A DNA stretch of 64,000 bases from the NCBI GenBank assembly GCA_022709365.1, contig JAKLIY010000006.1:62001-126000 (forward strand), given 5' to 3'. Below the pieces are notes generated by a model, which searched no databases, was not told where the DNA came from, and saw only the letters and a program-made list of their open reading frames with translations. The translations under genes were made by a program, and so were the position numbers. This document shows, piece after piece, positions 26,134-36,001 of this stretch. The stretch comes from Pseudomonadota bacterium. Its GTDB lineage: Bacteria; Pseudomonadota; Gammaproteobacteria; Competibacterales; Competibacteraceae. How positions within the stretch are numbered: position 1 is the stretch's first letter; each line of letters begins with the position of its first letter.

Positions 26134-27330
26134 TTAAGCCTGACATTCTATTTTTACCACGAAATCGCGGGCTTCGGCGGCGATGTCGGCGGTGGAACGG
26201 CTGGAGCGCGGACTGCGGCTCTGGTAATCAATACCGACCGCTTCCAGGAAACCCCGCGCCAGAGCAGCTTTAATGGCGAAATTCACGTTTTGGGGAATGT
26301 CGCCAGTCATTTCATGGACGCGCACCGCGTTCAATTTGGAACTGACCACGCCAACCACCGCGCCATCGTTATCCAGCAACGGCCCGCCGCTGTTGCCGGA
26401 CTGGGTCGGGGCGGTAAATTGCAGGGAGCGGGTATCGTCGCCGGGGCCAATCAGCGAACTGACATTCCCGGTCGTGACCTGCGGCCCGGAGCCGAGTAAT
26501 CCGCCCAGCGGATAGCCGATCACGATCACCGCCTCGCCCAGTTGCGCCTGTCGCCCATCGCGGAAAGTGGCTACCCCTGGCAGGGACGTATCGGCGCGCA
26601 GCAAGGCCAGATCGTTGGTGGGATCGGCGAACACCGGCTCCAATCGACAGCGCTGGCGCGGCGAACGGCCCAGAATCTCGTGAGCGCCGTCGATGACATG
26701 GTGATTCGTCAGGACATAACCGTCGGGGTGGACGCAAAAACCGGTGCCGCTAAACGCGGTCGGGCCAGCAGGCGGACGGGATCCCGGATCGGCGACGGGA
26801 CGCGCTTCCGGGACGCGCAGGCCAAAATGCGCCGCCAGCGCCGGCAACCCCGCAGCGAACCCCTGGCCGACCGCCCGGAATTTCCATTGACCCTGATAGC
26901 GGTACAGTTCCGCCATGATCATCGCCGTCTCGCCACGACTGGCCGGCGGCAAGGGAAACAGCAACACAGGCAGATCGACGGCGTCTGTCAGCCAGGCGCG
27001 AATGACGGTGAACACCCCGAAGGTGACGCCGGGCGACTGACCAGGTTTGACCACCAGCACGATGGCGATGCGCGCCACGTCCGGCGGCACGGCGTCCAGT
27101 TCAATGCGAAATGCCGGAGGATAGCCGGTGAAAGTCACTGAACCGTCCGGGGAACCGGGTTGTTCAGCGCTGATCAGGTCAGACAGATCGTGCGCCTGTC
27201 CGTCCGCGCCCAGCAGCACCGCGCCGGTTTGGGTTTTGGCGGCGAAATCTTCGTGCGGCTCGCCGCTGACCCCGACCACGATGCACCCGCTACCGATGGG
27301 TTGATTCTGTCCTGGTTGCAGTTCCCGCAT
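26134..27330 (-). CDS. TerD-like domain fused to trypsin-like serine protease
   Basis: 398 residues. Residues about 1-150 match the TerD/stress-response calcium-binding fold (MRELQPGQNQPI, DFAAKTQTGAVLLGADGQ, then FRIELDAVPPDVARIAIVLVV, AELYRYQGQWKFRAVGQGF). Residues about 170-380 are a trypsin-like protease with His in VLTNHHVID, Asp in TNDLALLRAD and Ser in QSGNSGGPLL. No signal peptide, so it is probably cytoplasmic. The ATG at 27330 has GAGAGGGGA upstream; six codons of in-frame upstream sequence derive from the repeat at 27330-27372. The substrate is unknown. Confidence 0.85.
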   Translation of the reverse strand: MRELQPGQNQPIGSGCIVVGVSGEPHEDFAAKTQTGAVLLGADGQAHDLSDLISAEQPGSPDGSVTFTGYPPAFRIELDAVPPDVARIAIVLVVKPGQSPGVTFGVFTVIRAWLTDAVDLPVLLFPLPPASRGETAMIMAELYRYQGQWKFRAVGQGFAAGLPALAAHFGLRVPEARPVADPGSRPPAGPTAFSGTGFCVHPDGYVLTNHHVIDGAHEILGRSPRQRCRLEPVFADPTNDLALLRADTSLPGVATFRDGRQAQLGEAVIVIGYPLGGLLGSGPQVTTGNVSSLIGPGDDTRSLQFTAPTQSGNSGGPLLDNDGAVVGVVSSKLNAVRVHEMTGDIPQNVNFAIKAALARGFLEAVGIDYQSRSPRSSRSTADIAAEARDFVVKIECQA

Positions 27331-27333
27331 GAT

Positions 27334-27372
27334 CCCCTCTCCCCCCACCCCTCTCCCACCAGGGGAGAGGGG
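27334..27372. repeat. GC-rich inverted repeat (CCCCTCTCCC family)
   Basis: CCCCTCTCCC and GGGAGAGGGG arms with a short spacer, between the TerD-protease and yrfG genes. It belongs to the same kind of dispersed palindrome seen at 50230-50267 and 60385-60424, and may act as a transcript-end hairpin. Confidence 0.6.
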
Positions 27373-27381
27373 AGTTATCTG

Positions 27382-28047
27382 CTAAGCGATGGGCAATAAC
27401 TCGGAAAAATCATGAATCGCCGGAAATCCGTCCGGCATTCGGGGCGGATCGGCGGAATCGGGCCGCAACGCCGACACCAGATAGGCAATGCCGTACTGCT
27501 GCGCCGTCCGCAGAATGGTCAAATTATCGTCGACCAGCAAGGTCGTTGCTGGATCAAACGGCTCCACATTCTGCAACTGTGGCCAGAATGCCGGCTGTTC
27601 CTTGACCCGCTTGAGATCATGAGCGCAAATCAGGGCGTCAAAATACCCGGCCAGCCGGGTTTTCTCCAATTTCAGCGCCAGACTGTCCCGATGGGCGTTG
27701 GTGACCAGCACGATTCGTTTGCCGGCCACGCGCAAGGCGTCCAGGAATTCGACAACATGGGGATGCACCGCGATCAGATGCTCAATTTCGCGCTTCAGCG
27801 CCACGATATCCAGCGCCAAATCCTGCGTCCAGTAGTCTAAACAGTACCAGTTCAGTGTCCCTTCAATCGCCTGAGTGCGGGCCTTGACCTCGGCGCGGGC
27901 CTGGTCCAGCGGCAGGCCATGGCGCTCGGCGTAGCGTTGTGGAACCAGTTCCCGCCAGAAATGGTTATCGAAACGCAAATCCAGCAACGTGCCATCCATG
28001 TCAAGCAGGACGGTGCGGATTTCCGGCCAGGGCAATCGTGGGATCAT
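27382..28047 (-). CDS. yrfG: HAD-family GMP/IMP nucleotidase YrfG
   Basis: 221 residues. HAD motif I is LLDMDGTLLDL, motif II is VLVTNAHRD, and motif III/IV is the LVDDNLTIL region with a conserved Lys in DLKRVKEQP. FWRELVPQRYAERHG and WYCLDYWTQDL match the YrfG group, which dephosphorylates purine nucleotides. The ATG at 28047 (MIPRLPWPEI) is preferred to the upstream in-frame start at 28068. Divergent from cysQ, its usual neighbour. Confidence 0.88.
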   Translation of the reverse strand: MIPRLPWPEIRTVLLDMDGTLLDLRFDNHFWRELVPQRYAERHGLPLDQARAEVKARTQAIEGTLNWYCLDYWTQDLALDIVALKREIEHLIAVHPHVVEFLDALRVAGKRIVLVTNAHRDSLALKLEKTRLAGYFDALICAHDLKRVKEQPAFWPQLQNVEPFDPATTLLVDDNLTILRTAQQYGIAYLVSALRPDSADPPRMPDGFPAIHDFSELLPIA

Positions 28048-28131
28048 GACAAAAGGCTCCACCGGCAAGCGGTTTGGGCTGGGTTTTGTGTAGAATTAAA
28101 GCAGAATGTAGGATGACTGGTTCACTTTCGC

Positions 28132-29022
28132 ATGACCACCCTGACCTGCGAGGCTTTTCACGCCATGATCGACGTTCCTGACATTCCCTTATCCGCCCTA
28201 GCGGAGCCGGTTCAGGCCATCGCCCGGGAGGCGGGACGTTGCATTCTGGACGTGTACGCCGGCTCTTTCAGCATCACCGAAAAGGCGGATCAAAGTCCGA
28301 TCACCGAAGCCGATCTCGCCGCTCACCGGTGCATCCTGTGGGGTTTGGCGCAACTGACTCCACAAATTCCGATCCTGTCCGAAGAATCGTCCGAAATCAG
28401 CTTCGCCGAACGCAGTCGCTGGGAATGGCTGTGGCTGGTGGACCCGCTGGATGGCACCCGTGAATTCATCCGGCGCAGCGACCAGTTTTCCATCAATATC
28501 GCGCTGATTCATCAGCATGAAGCCGTGTTCGGATTCATCCTGTCGCCGGTCGACGGTGCCGGTTATTACGCCTGGCGCGGCGGCGGTGCCTGGAAGAAAC
28601 CGCGCAACCAGCCGCCTCGGCACATTCAGGCGTCCCGGACTTGTCATCAGCCGATTCGGGTCACCAGCAGTGAAGCCTCTTACCGGAGTCGCCGCTTGCA
28701 GGAGTACTTGCAGCAGATCGGCGAGTATCGGCACCTGTTCCTGGGCAGCGCCCTGAAATCCTGCCTGATCGCCGAGGGCGGAGCCGATCTGTATCCCCGC
28801 TTTGGCCCGACCGGCGAATGGGACACTGCCGCGGCGCAGATCATCCTCGAAGAAGCCGGCGGCCATCTGACCGACATGCAGTTGCGACCCCTGCGCTACA
28901 ATGCCCGGCCGGTGTTGATCAATCCGGATTTCTTCGCCTTTAGCGACGCCAGTCGCGACTGGTCCCGGTATCTGCCGCAACGCCCCTCCCCGGTGTTGAC
29001 GCCTTCCCTGTCCAGTTATTAA
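28132..29022 (+). CDS. cysQ: 3'(2'),5'-bisphosphate nucleotidase CysQ
   Basis: 296 residues, inositol-monophosphatase fold, hydrolysing PAP produced during sulfate assimilation. ADQSPITEADLAAH, the metal-binding EESSE, WLVDPLDGTREFI and GPTGEWDTAAAQIILEEAGG are all present. The frame starts at ATG 28132, about 15 residues longer at the N-terminus than typical CysQ; an internal ATG at 28165 (MIDVPDIPL) is an alternative. Confidence 0.92.
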   Translation: MTTLTCEAFHAMIDVPDIPLSALAEPVQAIAREAGRCILDVYAGSFSITEKADQSPITEADLAAHRCILWGLAQLTPQIPILSEESSEISFAERSRWEWLWLVDPLDGTREFIRRSDQFSINIALIHQHEAVFGFILSPVDGAGYYAWRGGGAWKKPRNQPPRHIQASRTCHQPIRVTSSEASYRSRRLQEYLQQIGEYRHLFLGSALKSCLIAEGGADLYPRFGPTGEWDTAAAQIILEEAGGHLTDMQLRPLRYNARPVLINPDFFAFSDASRDWSRYLPQRPSPVLTPSLSSY

Positions 29023-29043
29023 CACCAGACTACGAGTCCCGCC

Positions 29044-30159
29044 ATGCCCTACCAACGTTATCGCCTTGATCTGGAAAGGGAAGGTTTCCAGCATGATCCC
29101 GCCCAGGAACGAGCCGTTCTGCATTTACAGAAAGTCTACGATCAACTGATGGCTCAACCAGAGCCAACCCCCGCTAAAAAACCCGGGGGATTGTTCGCCC
29201 GACTGGCGGGCCGTGATAAACCCGCCGCCACCGGTGCGCCCGCAGTGCGTGGATTGTATCTGTGGGGCGGCGTGGGGCGGGGTAAAACCTATCTGGTTGA
29301 TACGTTCGTGGATGCGCTACCGATTGAGCGCAAGCAGCGCATTCACTTTCACAGCTTCATGCGCGCCGTTCACGCCGAACTCAAGGAACTCAAACAGCAA
29401 CAAGACCCGCTACGCCTCGTCGCGCGTCGCTTTGCCGAACAGGCGCGGGTGATTTGTCTGGACGAGTTCTTCGTGTCGGACATTACCGACGCCATGCTGC
29501 TGTATGGTCTGTTGAAGGAATTGTTCGCGCAGGGCGTCACGCTGATCACCACCTCCAACCTCCCGCCGGATGATTTGTACAAGGACGGTCTGCAACGCGC
29601 CCGGTTCCTGCCGGCGATAGAACTGCTCAAACAGCATCTTAATGTGCTTAACGTTGACGGTGGCGTCGATTATCGGTTGCGCTATCTGGAAAAGGCGGAG
29701 ATTTATCATTACCCGCTGGATGACCGCGCTGAGCAGATTCTCAATGACGTATTCAATCACATTGCGCCTGAACCGGGGCATCGCGGCGGCGATCTGGAAA
29801 TCGAAGGCCGGTTTATCCCCACGCTGCGCGAGGCGGATGACATTGTATGGTTCAACTTCCGGGCGATTTGCGATGGGCCGCGCGGCACCAGTGATTACAT
29901 CGAAATCGCCCGTTGCTTCCACACCGTGCTGATTTCCAACATCCCGATCATGGACTGGCAGATGGAGAATCAGGCGCGCCGGTTTGTGAACCTGGTCGAT
30001 GAATTCTATGACCGGAGTGTGAAGTTGATCGTCTCCGCCGCCGCACCGCCACTCGAACTCTACACCGGCCAGAAGCTGAAATTCGAGTTTCAGCGCACCG
30101 TCAGCCGGTTGCAGGAAATGCAGTCGCATGAGTATCTGGAGCGGCCGCATGTGCCGTAG
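29044..30159 (+). CDS. zapE: Cell division protein ZapE (AFG1-like ATPase)
   Basis: 371 residues, AAA-type P-loop ATPase with LWGGVGRGKTYLVDTF (Walker A, about residue 77), CLDEFFVSDITDAM (Walker B) and TTSNLPPDDLYKDGLQR (sensor region). ZapE binds FtsZ and destabilises Z-rings under constriction or oxygen limitation in E. coli. The N-terminal MPYQRYRLDLEREGF is the family start. Near neighbours cysQ and hemH are on the same strand with short gaps. Confidence 0.94.
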   Translation: MPYQRYRLDLEREGFQHDPAQERAVLHLQKVYDQLMAQPEPTPAKKPGGLFARLAGRDKPAATGAPAVRGLYLWGGVGRGKTYLVDTFVDALPIERKQRIHFHSFMRAVHAELKELKQQQDPLRLVARRFAEQARVICLDEFFVSDITDAMLLYGLLKELFAQGVTLITTSNLPPDDLYKDGLQRARFLPAIELLKQHLNVLNVDGGVDYRLRYLEKAEIYHYPLDDRAEQILNDVFNHIAPEPGHRGGDLEIEGRFIPTLREADDIVWFNFRAICDGPRGTSDYIEIARCFHTVLISNIPIMDWQMENQARRFVNLVDEFYDRSVKLIVSAAAPPLELYTGQKLKFEFQRTVSRLQEMQSHEYLERPHVP

Positions 30160-30171
30160 GGCGCTGAGGCA

Positions 30172-31278
30172 ATGAAATCAACGGACAGCCCATCCTTTAC
30201 CCACGATCAACCTGCCTGTACCGGGATCTTGCTGACCAATCTCGGCACTCCCGACGCGCCCACGCCATCTGCATTACGTCGCTATCTGGCGGAATTCCTC
30301 TGGGATTCACGGGTCGTGGAAATTCCCCGGCCGCTCTGGTGGCTGATCCTGCATGGCGTCATTCTGCGCGTTCGCCCGTCCAAATCAGCGCACAAGTATC
30401 AGACCATCTGGACGCCGGAGGGATCGCCGTTGCTGGCGATCAGTCGTCGGCAGGCGGCGGCGCTGGCCGAGACATTAGCCAAGCGTTGCCCCGGCCCCAT
30501 CCGGGTCGCGCTGGGGATGCGCTATGGCAACCCCTCCATCGCCGCCGCTTTGGCGGAACTACGTGCGGCGGGCGCACAACGTCTCCTGGTGTTGCCGCTC
30601 TACCCGCAATACTCCGCTGCAACGACCGCCTCAACTTTCGATGCGGTTGCCGCCGAGTTGCGAACCTGGCGCTGGCTGCCGGAGCTGCGGTTCATCATGC
30701 AATACCACGATGACTCCACTTATCTGGATGCGCTGGCCGCCCACCTCCGCGCCGCCCGTGCGGAACAGCCCGGCGAGCGGTTGCTGTTCTCTTTCCATGG
30801 TTTGCCTAAACGCAATCTGCTGGCGGGCGATCCCTATCATTGCCAGTGTCATAAAACTGCCCGGCGGGTCGCTGAACGGCTGGGGCTGGCGTCGGGACAG
30901 TGGGCGGTCGCTTTCCAGTCCCGCTTTGGCCGTGCGGAATGGCTGCAACCCTATACCAGCGTATTACTCGCCGACTGGGCGAAAGCCGGTGTCAAGAGTG
31001 TGGACGTAGCCTGTCCCGGGTTTGCCGCTGACTGTCTGGAAACGTTGGAAGAAATCGCCCTCGAAAACCGCCAAACCTTCCTCAACGCGGGCGGCGAACG
31101 CTACCGCTATCTCCCGGCACTGAACGATGTATCCGAACACATCGCGGCGTTGGCCGGGTTGATTGAGAAACATACTGCTGGCTGGCCGGAATTCAGCGCC
31201 GGTTATAATCCCCAGGCGGTCGCCGTTGAATGCGCCGCCCGTCGCGACCGGGCGCAGGTCATGGGCGCGGCAGTCTAG
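30172..31278 (+). CDS. hemH: Ferrochelatase
   Basis: 368 residues, inserts Fe2+ into protoporphyrin IX in the last step of heme synthesis. GILLTNLGTPDAP is the family start. LLFSFHGLPKR contains the metal-binding His, and VDVACPGFAADCLETLEEI holds the conserved C-terminal Glu motif. The GDPYHCQCHKTAR segment is present as in proteobacterial enzymes. The C-terminal about 20 residues are family-variable. Confidence 0.95.
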   Translation: MKSTDSPSFTHDQPACTGILLTNLGTPDAPTPSALRRYLAEFLWDSRVVEIPRPLWWLILHGVILRVRPSKSAHKYQTIWTPEGSPLLAISRRQAAALAETLAKRCPGPIRVALGMRYGNPSIAAALAELRAAGAQRLLVLPLYPQYSAATTASTFDAVAAELRTWRWLPELRFIMQYHDDSTYLDALAAHLRAARAEQPGERLLFSFHGLPKRNLLAGDPYHCQCHKTARRVAERLGLASGQWAVAFQSRFGRAEWLQPYTSVLLADWAKAGVKSVDVACPGFAADCLETLEEIALENRQTFLNAGGERYRYLPALNDVSEHIAALAGLIEKHTAGWPEFSAGYNPQAVAVECAARRDRAQVMGAAV

Positions 31279-31391
31279 CGGGTAAAGGGTACGTTTTAGT
31301 CGCATTGTAAAAACGCCTTCTATACTCATTGGAACGACGGATTTCCCGCTATCCACGCGGCGCGGTCCCCCATCGATCCATTGAGAAAACC

Positions 31392-32144
31392 ATGATCCAC
31401 GGCGCTCTGTTTGATCTGGAAGGCGTGTTGTATATCGGCGGCTATCCCCTGCCAGGTTCCCGCGAGGCGCTGCTGAGTCTGCGTTCAGCCGGCATTCCCA
31501 TGCGTTTCATTACCAATAGCACGCGCACGACCCGCAGTGCGATCGTCAATCGGTTAGCACGCATGGGTCTGGAAGTGCCTGTCCAGCACCTGTTCACCCC
31601 CGTAGTCGCCGCCCGCAATTATTTGATCGCCCGCAAGTTGACCCCGCACCTGTTGGTCCATCCTGATATCCAGGGTGAATTTGCCGATCTGCTCGGCCCA
31701 TCGCCTGGCGCTGTACTGCTGGGCGACGCCGGCTCCGGCTTCAGTTATGAGGCGCTGAACCAGTGCTTCCAGTTATTGCTGGATGGTTTGCCCTTGCTGG
31801 CGATGGGTTCCAACCGCTACTTTCGTGAATGCCATCAGTTCAGCCTGGATATCGGACCGTTCATGGCGGCGCTGGAATACGCTGCTGAACTGGAGGCGGT
31901 GGTGCTGGGCAAACCCTCGCCGGACTTTTTTCTGGCGGCGGTCAACAGTCTTGGCCTGCCGCCGCAGGATGTCATCATGGTCGGCGACGATGCAGAAATG
32001 GACGTATGCGGCGCGTTGGCGGCGGGATTACGCGGCGCGTTGGTGCGCAGCGGGAAATACCGGCCCGGCGATGAATGCAAAGTCGAGCCGGCGGGCGGGC
32101 GGGTGTTCGATCATCTCGACGCGGTGGTGGACTACATCCTCTAA
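31392..32144 (+). CDS. HAD-superfamily hydrolase, LHPP/NagD-like (class IIA)
   Basis: 250 residues. Motif I is LFDLEGVLYIGG (an E follows the nucleophile Asp, instead of the usual DGD/DG), motif II is RFITNSTRTT, then GKPSPDFF (Lys) and VMVGDDAEMDVCGALAAGL-type motif IV (VGDDAEMD). The C2a cap sits in the middle. It resembles the LHPP phospholysine/pyrophosphate phosphatase group. The start ATG at 31392 follows GAAAACC without a strong RBS. Confidence 0.85.
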   Translation: MIHGALFDLEGVLYIGGYPLPGSREALLSLRSAGIPMRFITNSTRTTRSAIVNRLARMGLEVPVQHLFTPVVAARNYLIARKLTPHLLVHPDIQGEFADLLGPSPGAVLLGDAGSGFSYEALNQCFQLLLDGLPLLAMGSNRYFRECHQFSLDIGPFMAALEYAAELEAVVLGKPSPDFFLAAVNSLGLPPQDVIMVGDDAEMDVCGALAAGLRGALVRSGKYRPGDECKVEPAGGRVFDHLDAVVDYIL

Positions 32145-32206
32145 AGTTGCGCGGATTGCGGGTAAAATCGCTCTTTGCGCCTTTACCCTTAAAGCCCGGA
32201 GTCCCC

Positions 32207-33157
32207 ATGCGCATTCTGTTTCCCGATATCAAACCGTATGCTACCCAGCGTCTGGCGGTGGATGATCTCCATAGCCTGTATGTTGAGGAATGCGGCGTTC
32301 CCGAAGGTCTGCCCGTGCTATTCCTGCACGGCGGCCCCGGAGCCGGCTGCGAACCGATGCACCGGCGCTTCTTCGATCCGCAACGCTATCGCATCGTCTT
32401 GTTCGACCAGCGCGGCAGTGGCCAGTCCAGCCCCCATGCCGAACTGCGCGACAACACAACCTGGCATCTGGTAGCGGATATCGAAAAACTGCGCGAACAC
32501 CTGGGCATCGACCGCTGGCTGGTGTTTGGCGGCTCCTGGGGTTCGACCCTGGCGCTGGCCTATGCGGAAACCCATCCCGAACGGGTGACGGGATTGATTC
32601 TGCGCGGCGTTTTTCTGTGCCGGGACCAAGACATTCACTGGTTCTATCAGGAAGGAACCTGCCGGTTGTTCCCCGACCTGTGGGAACACTTTCTCGCGCC
32701 GATTCCCGCAGCGGAACGAAATGAAATGGTTCAAGCCTACTACCGGCGATTGACCAGCGACAATGAACTGGAGCGGCTGCGGGCAGCCAAAGCCTGGTCC
32801 ATGTGGGAAGGGGCGACACTGGCCCTGGAATACCATCCGCAGATCGTCGAACAGTTTGGCGAAGCCCACCGCGCCCTGAGCCTGGCGCGCATCGAATGCC
32901 ACTATTTCATCAACCAGTGCTTCATGGAGCCGGATCAACTGCTGCGAGATGCTGAGCGATTGCGCGACATTTCCGGCGTGATCGTCCATGGCCGCTACGA
33001 TGTGGTCTGCCCGCTGGACAACGCCTGGGCGCTGCATCAGGCTTGGCCGGAGGCGGAATTGCGCATTGTTCCGACGGCCGGACATGCCGCCAGCGAGCCA
33101 GGAATTGTTGATGCACTGATCTACGCCACGGAACGCTTCGCGGATCAACACGGATGA
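32207..33157 (+). CDS. pip: Prolyl aminopeptidase
   Basis: 316 residues, alpha/beta-hydrolase that removes N-terminal proline. [27 protein letters not shown] and the nucleophile elbow G-G-S-W-G-S are hallmarks of the family; GRYDVVCP and AGHAASEP hold the Asp and His of the triad. ATG 32207 gives the family N-terminus [16 protein letters not shown]. It overlaps dtd by 4 bp. Confidence 0.94.
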   Translation: MRILFPDIKPYATQRLAVDDLHSLYVEECGVPEGLPVLFLHGGPGAGCEPMHRRFFDPQRYRIVLFDQRGSGQSSPHAELRDNTTWHLVADIEKLREHLGIDRWLVFGGSWGSTLALAYAETHPERVTGLILRGVFLCRDQDIHWFYQEGTCRLFPDLWEHFLAPIPAAERNEMVQAYYRRLTSDNELERLRAAKAWSMWEGATLALEYHPQIVEQFGEAHRALSLARIECHYFINQCFMEPDQLLRDAERLRDISGVIVHGRYDVVCPLDNAWALHQAWPEAELRIVPTAGHAASEPGIVDALIYATERFADQHG

Positions 33158-33606
33158 TCGGCCTGCTGCAACGGGTCAGCGCCGCGCAAGTCGTGGTGGT
33201 GGAGGAGATCGTGGGCGAGATTGACGCCGGGTTATTGGTCCTGATCGGCGTTGAGCGCGGCGACAGCGAGGCGCAAGCAGCACGATTGCTGGAGCGGTTG
33301 TTGAACTACCGGGTGTTTGCCGACGCCGAGGGCAAGATGAATCAAAGTCTGCGCGATGTGGGCGGCGGTCTGCTGCTGGTTCCCCAGTTCACCCTGGCGG
33401 CGGACACCCGCAAGGGCCTGCGGCCCAGCTTCACCCCCGCCGCGCCACCGGCGGACGGCGAACGATTATTCAATGCGCTCGCGGCGCTGGCCCGCCAGCA
33501 ACTTGCGCCGGTGGCTACAGGCCGCTTTGGCGCGCACATGCAGGTCAGCCTGATCAACGATGGGCCGGTAACGTTTTGGCTGCGCGTCGCGCCGGATGCG
33601 GAATGA
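33154..33606 (+). CDS. dtd: D-aminoacyl-tRNA deacylase
   Basis: 150 residues. It hydrolyses D-Tyr-tRNA and other D-aminoacyl-tRNAs. The start [15 protein letters not shown], the [18 protein letters not shown] segment (Ser replaced by Pro in the SQFTL motif) and the cross-subunit motif NDGPVTFWL are present. The SQFTL-to-PQFTL change is common enough to be tolerated. ATGA overlap with pip indicates coupling. Confidence 0.92.
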   Translation: MIGLLQRVSAAQVVVVEEIVGEIDAGLLVLIGVERGDSEAQAARLLERLLNYRVFADAEGKMNQSLRDVGGGLLLVPQFTLAADTRKGLRPSFTPAAPPADGERLFNALAALARQQLAPVATGRFGAHMQVSLINDGPVTFWLRVAPDAE

Positions 33607-33727
33607 CGACATCTGCCGCTGATCTGCCGCCAACAGGCCGGCATCGGCGACGAACGCGCTGCTGGACAGCTTCTCAGGCTTGATGCAGAATCGCGCCCTT
33701 CGCTTTGCACGGATTACCGCTTGAACC

Positions 33728-34180
33728 ATGGCTAAACTGTTGTTACTGAACGGCCCCAACCTGAACCTGCTGGGGACCCGCGAACCTGAACTTTACGGCT
33801 CCGCCACTCTGGCGGACATTGAACGGCGCTGCGTGGAACTGGCGCAACAGCTCGGCGCGCATGAACTGGCCTGCTTTCAGAGTAACGCCGAACATGCGTT
33901 GATCGACCGCATCCACGCCGCCCGCTTGGAAGGTGTGGCTTTCATTGTCATCAATCCCGCCGCCTTCACTCATACCAGCGTGGCGTTGCGTGACGCCCTG
34001 CTCGGCGTCGGCATTCCGTTTATCGAGGTGCATTTGTCCAACGTGTTCGCCCGTGAGCCGTTCCGCCATCACTCCTACCTATCCGACATTGCGGTCGGCG
34101 TGATCAGCGGGCTGGGCGCACAAGGCTATGAACTCGCTCTGCAAGCCGCAGACCATTACCTCACTGCTTCGCGCCGGTAG
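33728..34180 (+). CDS. aroQ: 3-Dehydroquinate dehydratase, type II
   Basis: 150 residues. [20 protein letters not shown] is the type II signature with the catalytic Tyr in the flexible lid; [20 protein letters not shown] and [21 protein letters not shown] complete the shikimate-binding site. Third step of the shikimate pathway. Followed by accB after 5 bp, the conserved aroQ-accB-accC order. Confidence 0.96.
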   Translation: MAKLLLLNGPNLNLLGTREPELYGSATLADIERRCVELAQQLGAHELACFQSNAEHALIDRIHAARLEGVAFIVINPAAFTHTSVALRDALLGVGIPFIEVHLSNVFAREPFRHHSYLSDIAVGVISGLGAQGYELALQAADHYLTASRR

Positions 34181-34185
34181 CCGCC

Positions 34186-34650
34186 ATGCCCACCGATATT
34201 CGTAAAATCAAGAAGCTCATCGAACTGCTCGAAACGTCGGGCATCGCCGAAATCGAAATCAAGGAAGGCGAAGATTCGGTGCGGATTAGTCGTCATCCCC
34301 AGGGTGGAACGGCGATGTCACCGCCGTTTTGGGCGGGCTACGGTTCACCGCTGCCCCCACCATCAGTCGCTGCGCCCGCACCCGCGCCCGTGGTTGAGGC
34401 AGCGGCGCCCATCACCGGCCATGTGTTGCGTGCGCTGATGGTCGGCACCTTCTACCGTTCGGCCACGCCCGGCTCCAAGCCGTTTGTGGAAATCGGCGAA
34501 ACGGTCAACATCGGTGACCCGGTGTGCATCATCGAAGCGATGAAGATGTTCAACCAGATCGAAGCGGACCATGCGGGCGTCATCACCCGCATCCTGATCG
34601 AAAATGGTCAGCCGGTCGAGTACGACCAACCGCTGATGGTCATCGAGTAG
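34186..34650 (+). CDS. accB: Biotin carboxyl carrier protein of acetyl-CoA carboxylase
   Basis: 154 residues. N-terminal helical region ([30 protein letters not shown]), Ala/Pro-rich linker (about 55-80), and a C-terminal biotinyl domain with the E-A-M-K-M-F-N-Q-I biotinylation site (Lys about residue 121). It carries the carboxybiotin between AccC and AccAD. Confidence 0.96.
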   Translation: MPTDIRKIKKLIELLETSGIAEIEIKEGEDSVRISRHPQGGTAMSPPFWAGYGSPLPPPSVAAPAPAPVVEAAAPITGHVLRALMVGTFYRSATPGSKPFVEIGETVNIGDPVCIIEAMKMFNQIEADHAGVITRILIENGQPVEYDQPLMVIE

Positions 34651-34654
34651 CCCC

Positions 34655-36001
34655 ATGCTCGAAAAAGTCGTCATCGCCAATCGGGGAGAAATCGCCCTGC
34701 GTATCCTGCGCGCCTGTCGGGAATTGGGTATTCGCACGGTCGCACTCCATTCCACCGTGGACCGCGAACTCAAACATGTCCGCATGGCCGATGAAACGGT
34801 CTGCATCGGTCCGCCGCCTGCCGCCGAAAGTTATCTGAACATGCCGGCGATCATCAGCGCCGCCGAAGTGACCGACGCGGTAGCGATCCATCCAGGCTAC
34901 GGGTTCCTGTCGGAAAACGCCGATTTCGCCGAACGGGTTGAACAAAGCGGCTTCATTTTCATCGGCCCGCGCCCGGAGACGATTCGGTTGATGGGCGACA
35001 AGGTCTCGGCGATCCGGGCCATGAAGGAAGCTGGCGTCCCCTGCGTCCCCGGCTCTGATGGATCATTGGGCGATGATGATCAGGAAAATCTGCGTATCGC
35101 CCGCGAGATTGGCTATCCAATCATTATCAAGGCGGCGGGCGGCGGCGGCGGGCGCGGCATGCGGGTGGTGCACAGCGAAGCAGCGCTGTTGACCACGCTT
35201 GACCTGACCCGTAGCGAAGCGAATGCGGCGTTCAGCAACCCGACCGTGTACATGGAAAAATATCTGGATCATCCACGCCACATAGAAATCCAGGTGTTGG
35301 CCGATACACAGGGCCAGGCCATCCATCTCGGTGAGCGCGACTGTTCCATGCAGCGCCGCCATCAGAAAGTGATCGAAGAAGCGCCAGCCCCAGGGATTAC
35401 TATCGCTCAACGCCGTAAAATTGGGCATATTTGCGTGGAAGCCTGTCAGCGCATCGGTTATCGGGGCGCGGGGACGTTCGAATTCCTGTATCAGGACGGC
35501 GAGTTCTACTTTATCGAGATGAACACCCGGGTGCAGGTTGAACATCCGGTGACGGAGTTGATTACCGGCGTGGATATCGTCAAGGAGCAATTGCGAATCG
35601 CGGCGGGCCACCCACTGAGCTACCGTCAGGAGGACATTCATGTTCGAGGCCATGCGGTGGAATGCCGGCTGAACGCCGAAGACCCGGAAACGTTCGCGCC
35701 CTCGCCGGGAACGATTACGCAGTATCACGCGCCAGGCGGGCCGGGTATCCGGGTCGATTCGCACATTTACAACGGTTATCGCGTGCCGCCGAACTATGAC
35801 TCAATGATTGGCAAGCTGATCGCCCACGGCGAAACCCGCGAGGCGGCCATTGCCCGGATGCGCGGAGCGCTGGCGGAGCTGGTCATCGAAGGCATCAAAA
35901 CTAATGCGCCGCTGCATCGGCGGATTCTCAGCGACGCCCGCTTCCTGGACGGCGGTATGGACATTCACTATCTGGAGAAGCAGTTGCTTGGAGTGCGCTG
36001 A
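34655..36001 (+). CDS. accC: Biotin carboxylase of acetyl-CoA carboxylase
   Basis: 448 residues, ATP-grasp enzyme. [26 protein letters not shown], the glycine-rich [12 protein letters not shown] loop, and [14 protein letters not shown] (catalytic Glu/Arg region) are intact. It carboxylates the biotin on AccB using bicarbonate and ATP. Its TGA overlaps the prmA ATG. Confidence 0.97.
   Translation: MLEKVVIANRGEIALRILRACRELGIRTVALHSTVDRELKHVRMADETVCIGPPPAAESYLNMPAIISAAEVTDAVAIHPGYGFLSENADFAERVEQSGFIFIGPRPETIRLMGDKVSAIRAMKEAGVPCVPGSDGSLGDDDQENLRIAREIGYPIIIKAAGGGGGRGMRVVHSEAALLTTLDLTRSEANAAFSNPTVYMEKYLDHPRHIEIQVLADTQGQAIHLGERDCSMQRRHQKVIEEAPAPGITIAQRRKIGHICVEACQRIGYRGAGTFEFLYQDGEFYFIEMNTRVQVEHPVTELITGVDIVKEQLRIAAGHPLSYRQEDIHVRGHAVECRLNAEDPETFAPSPGTITQYHAPGGPGIRVDSHIYNGYRVPPNYDSMIGKLIAHGETREAAIARMRGALAELVIEGIKTNAPLHRRILSDARFLDGGMDIHYLEKQLLGVR

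Noticed and set aside
28198..29124. 308-codon minus-strand ORF antisense to cysQ
   Set aside because: Mirror frame of a well-conserved gene in high-GC DNA; composition is not protein-like and there is no RBS.
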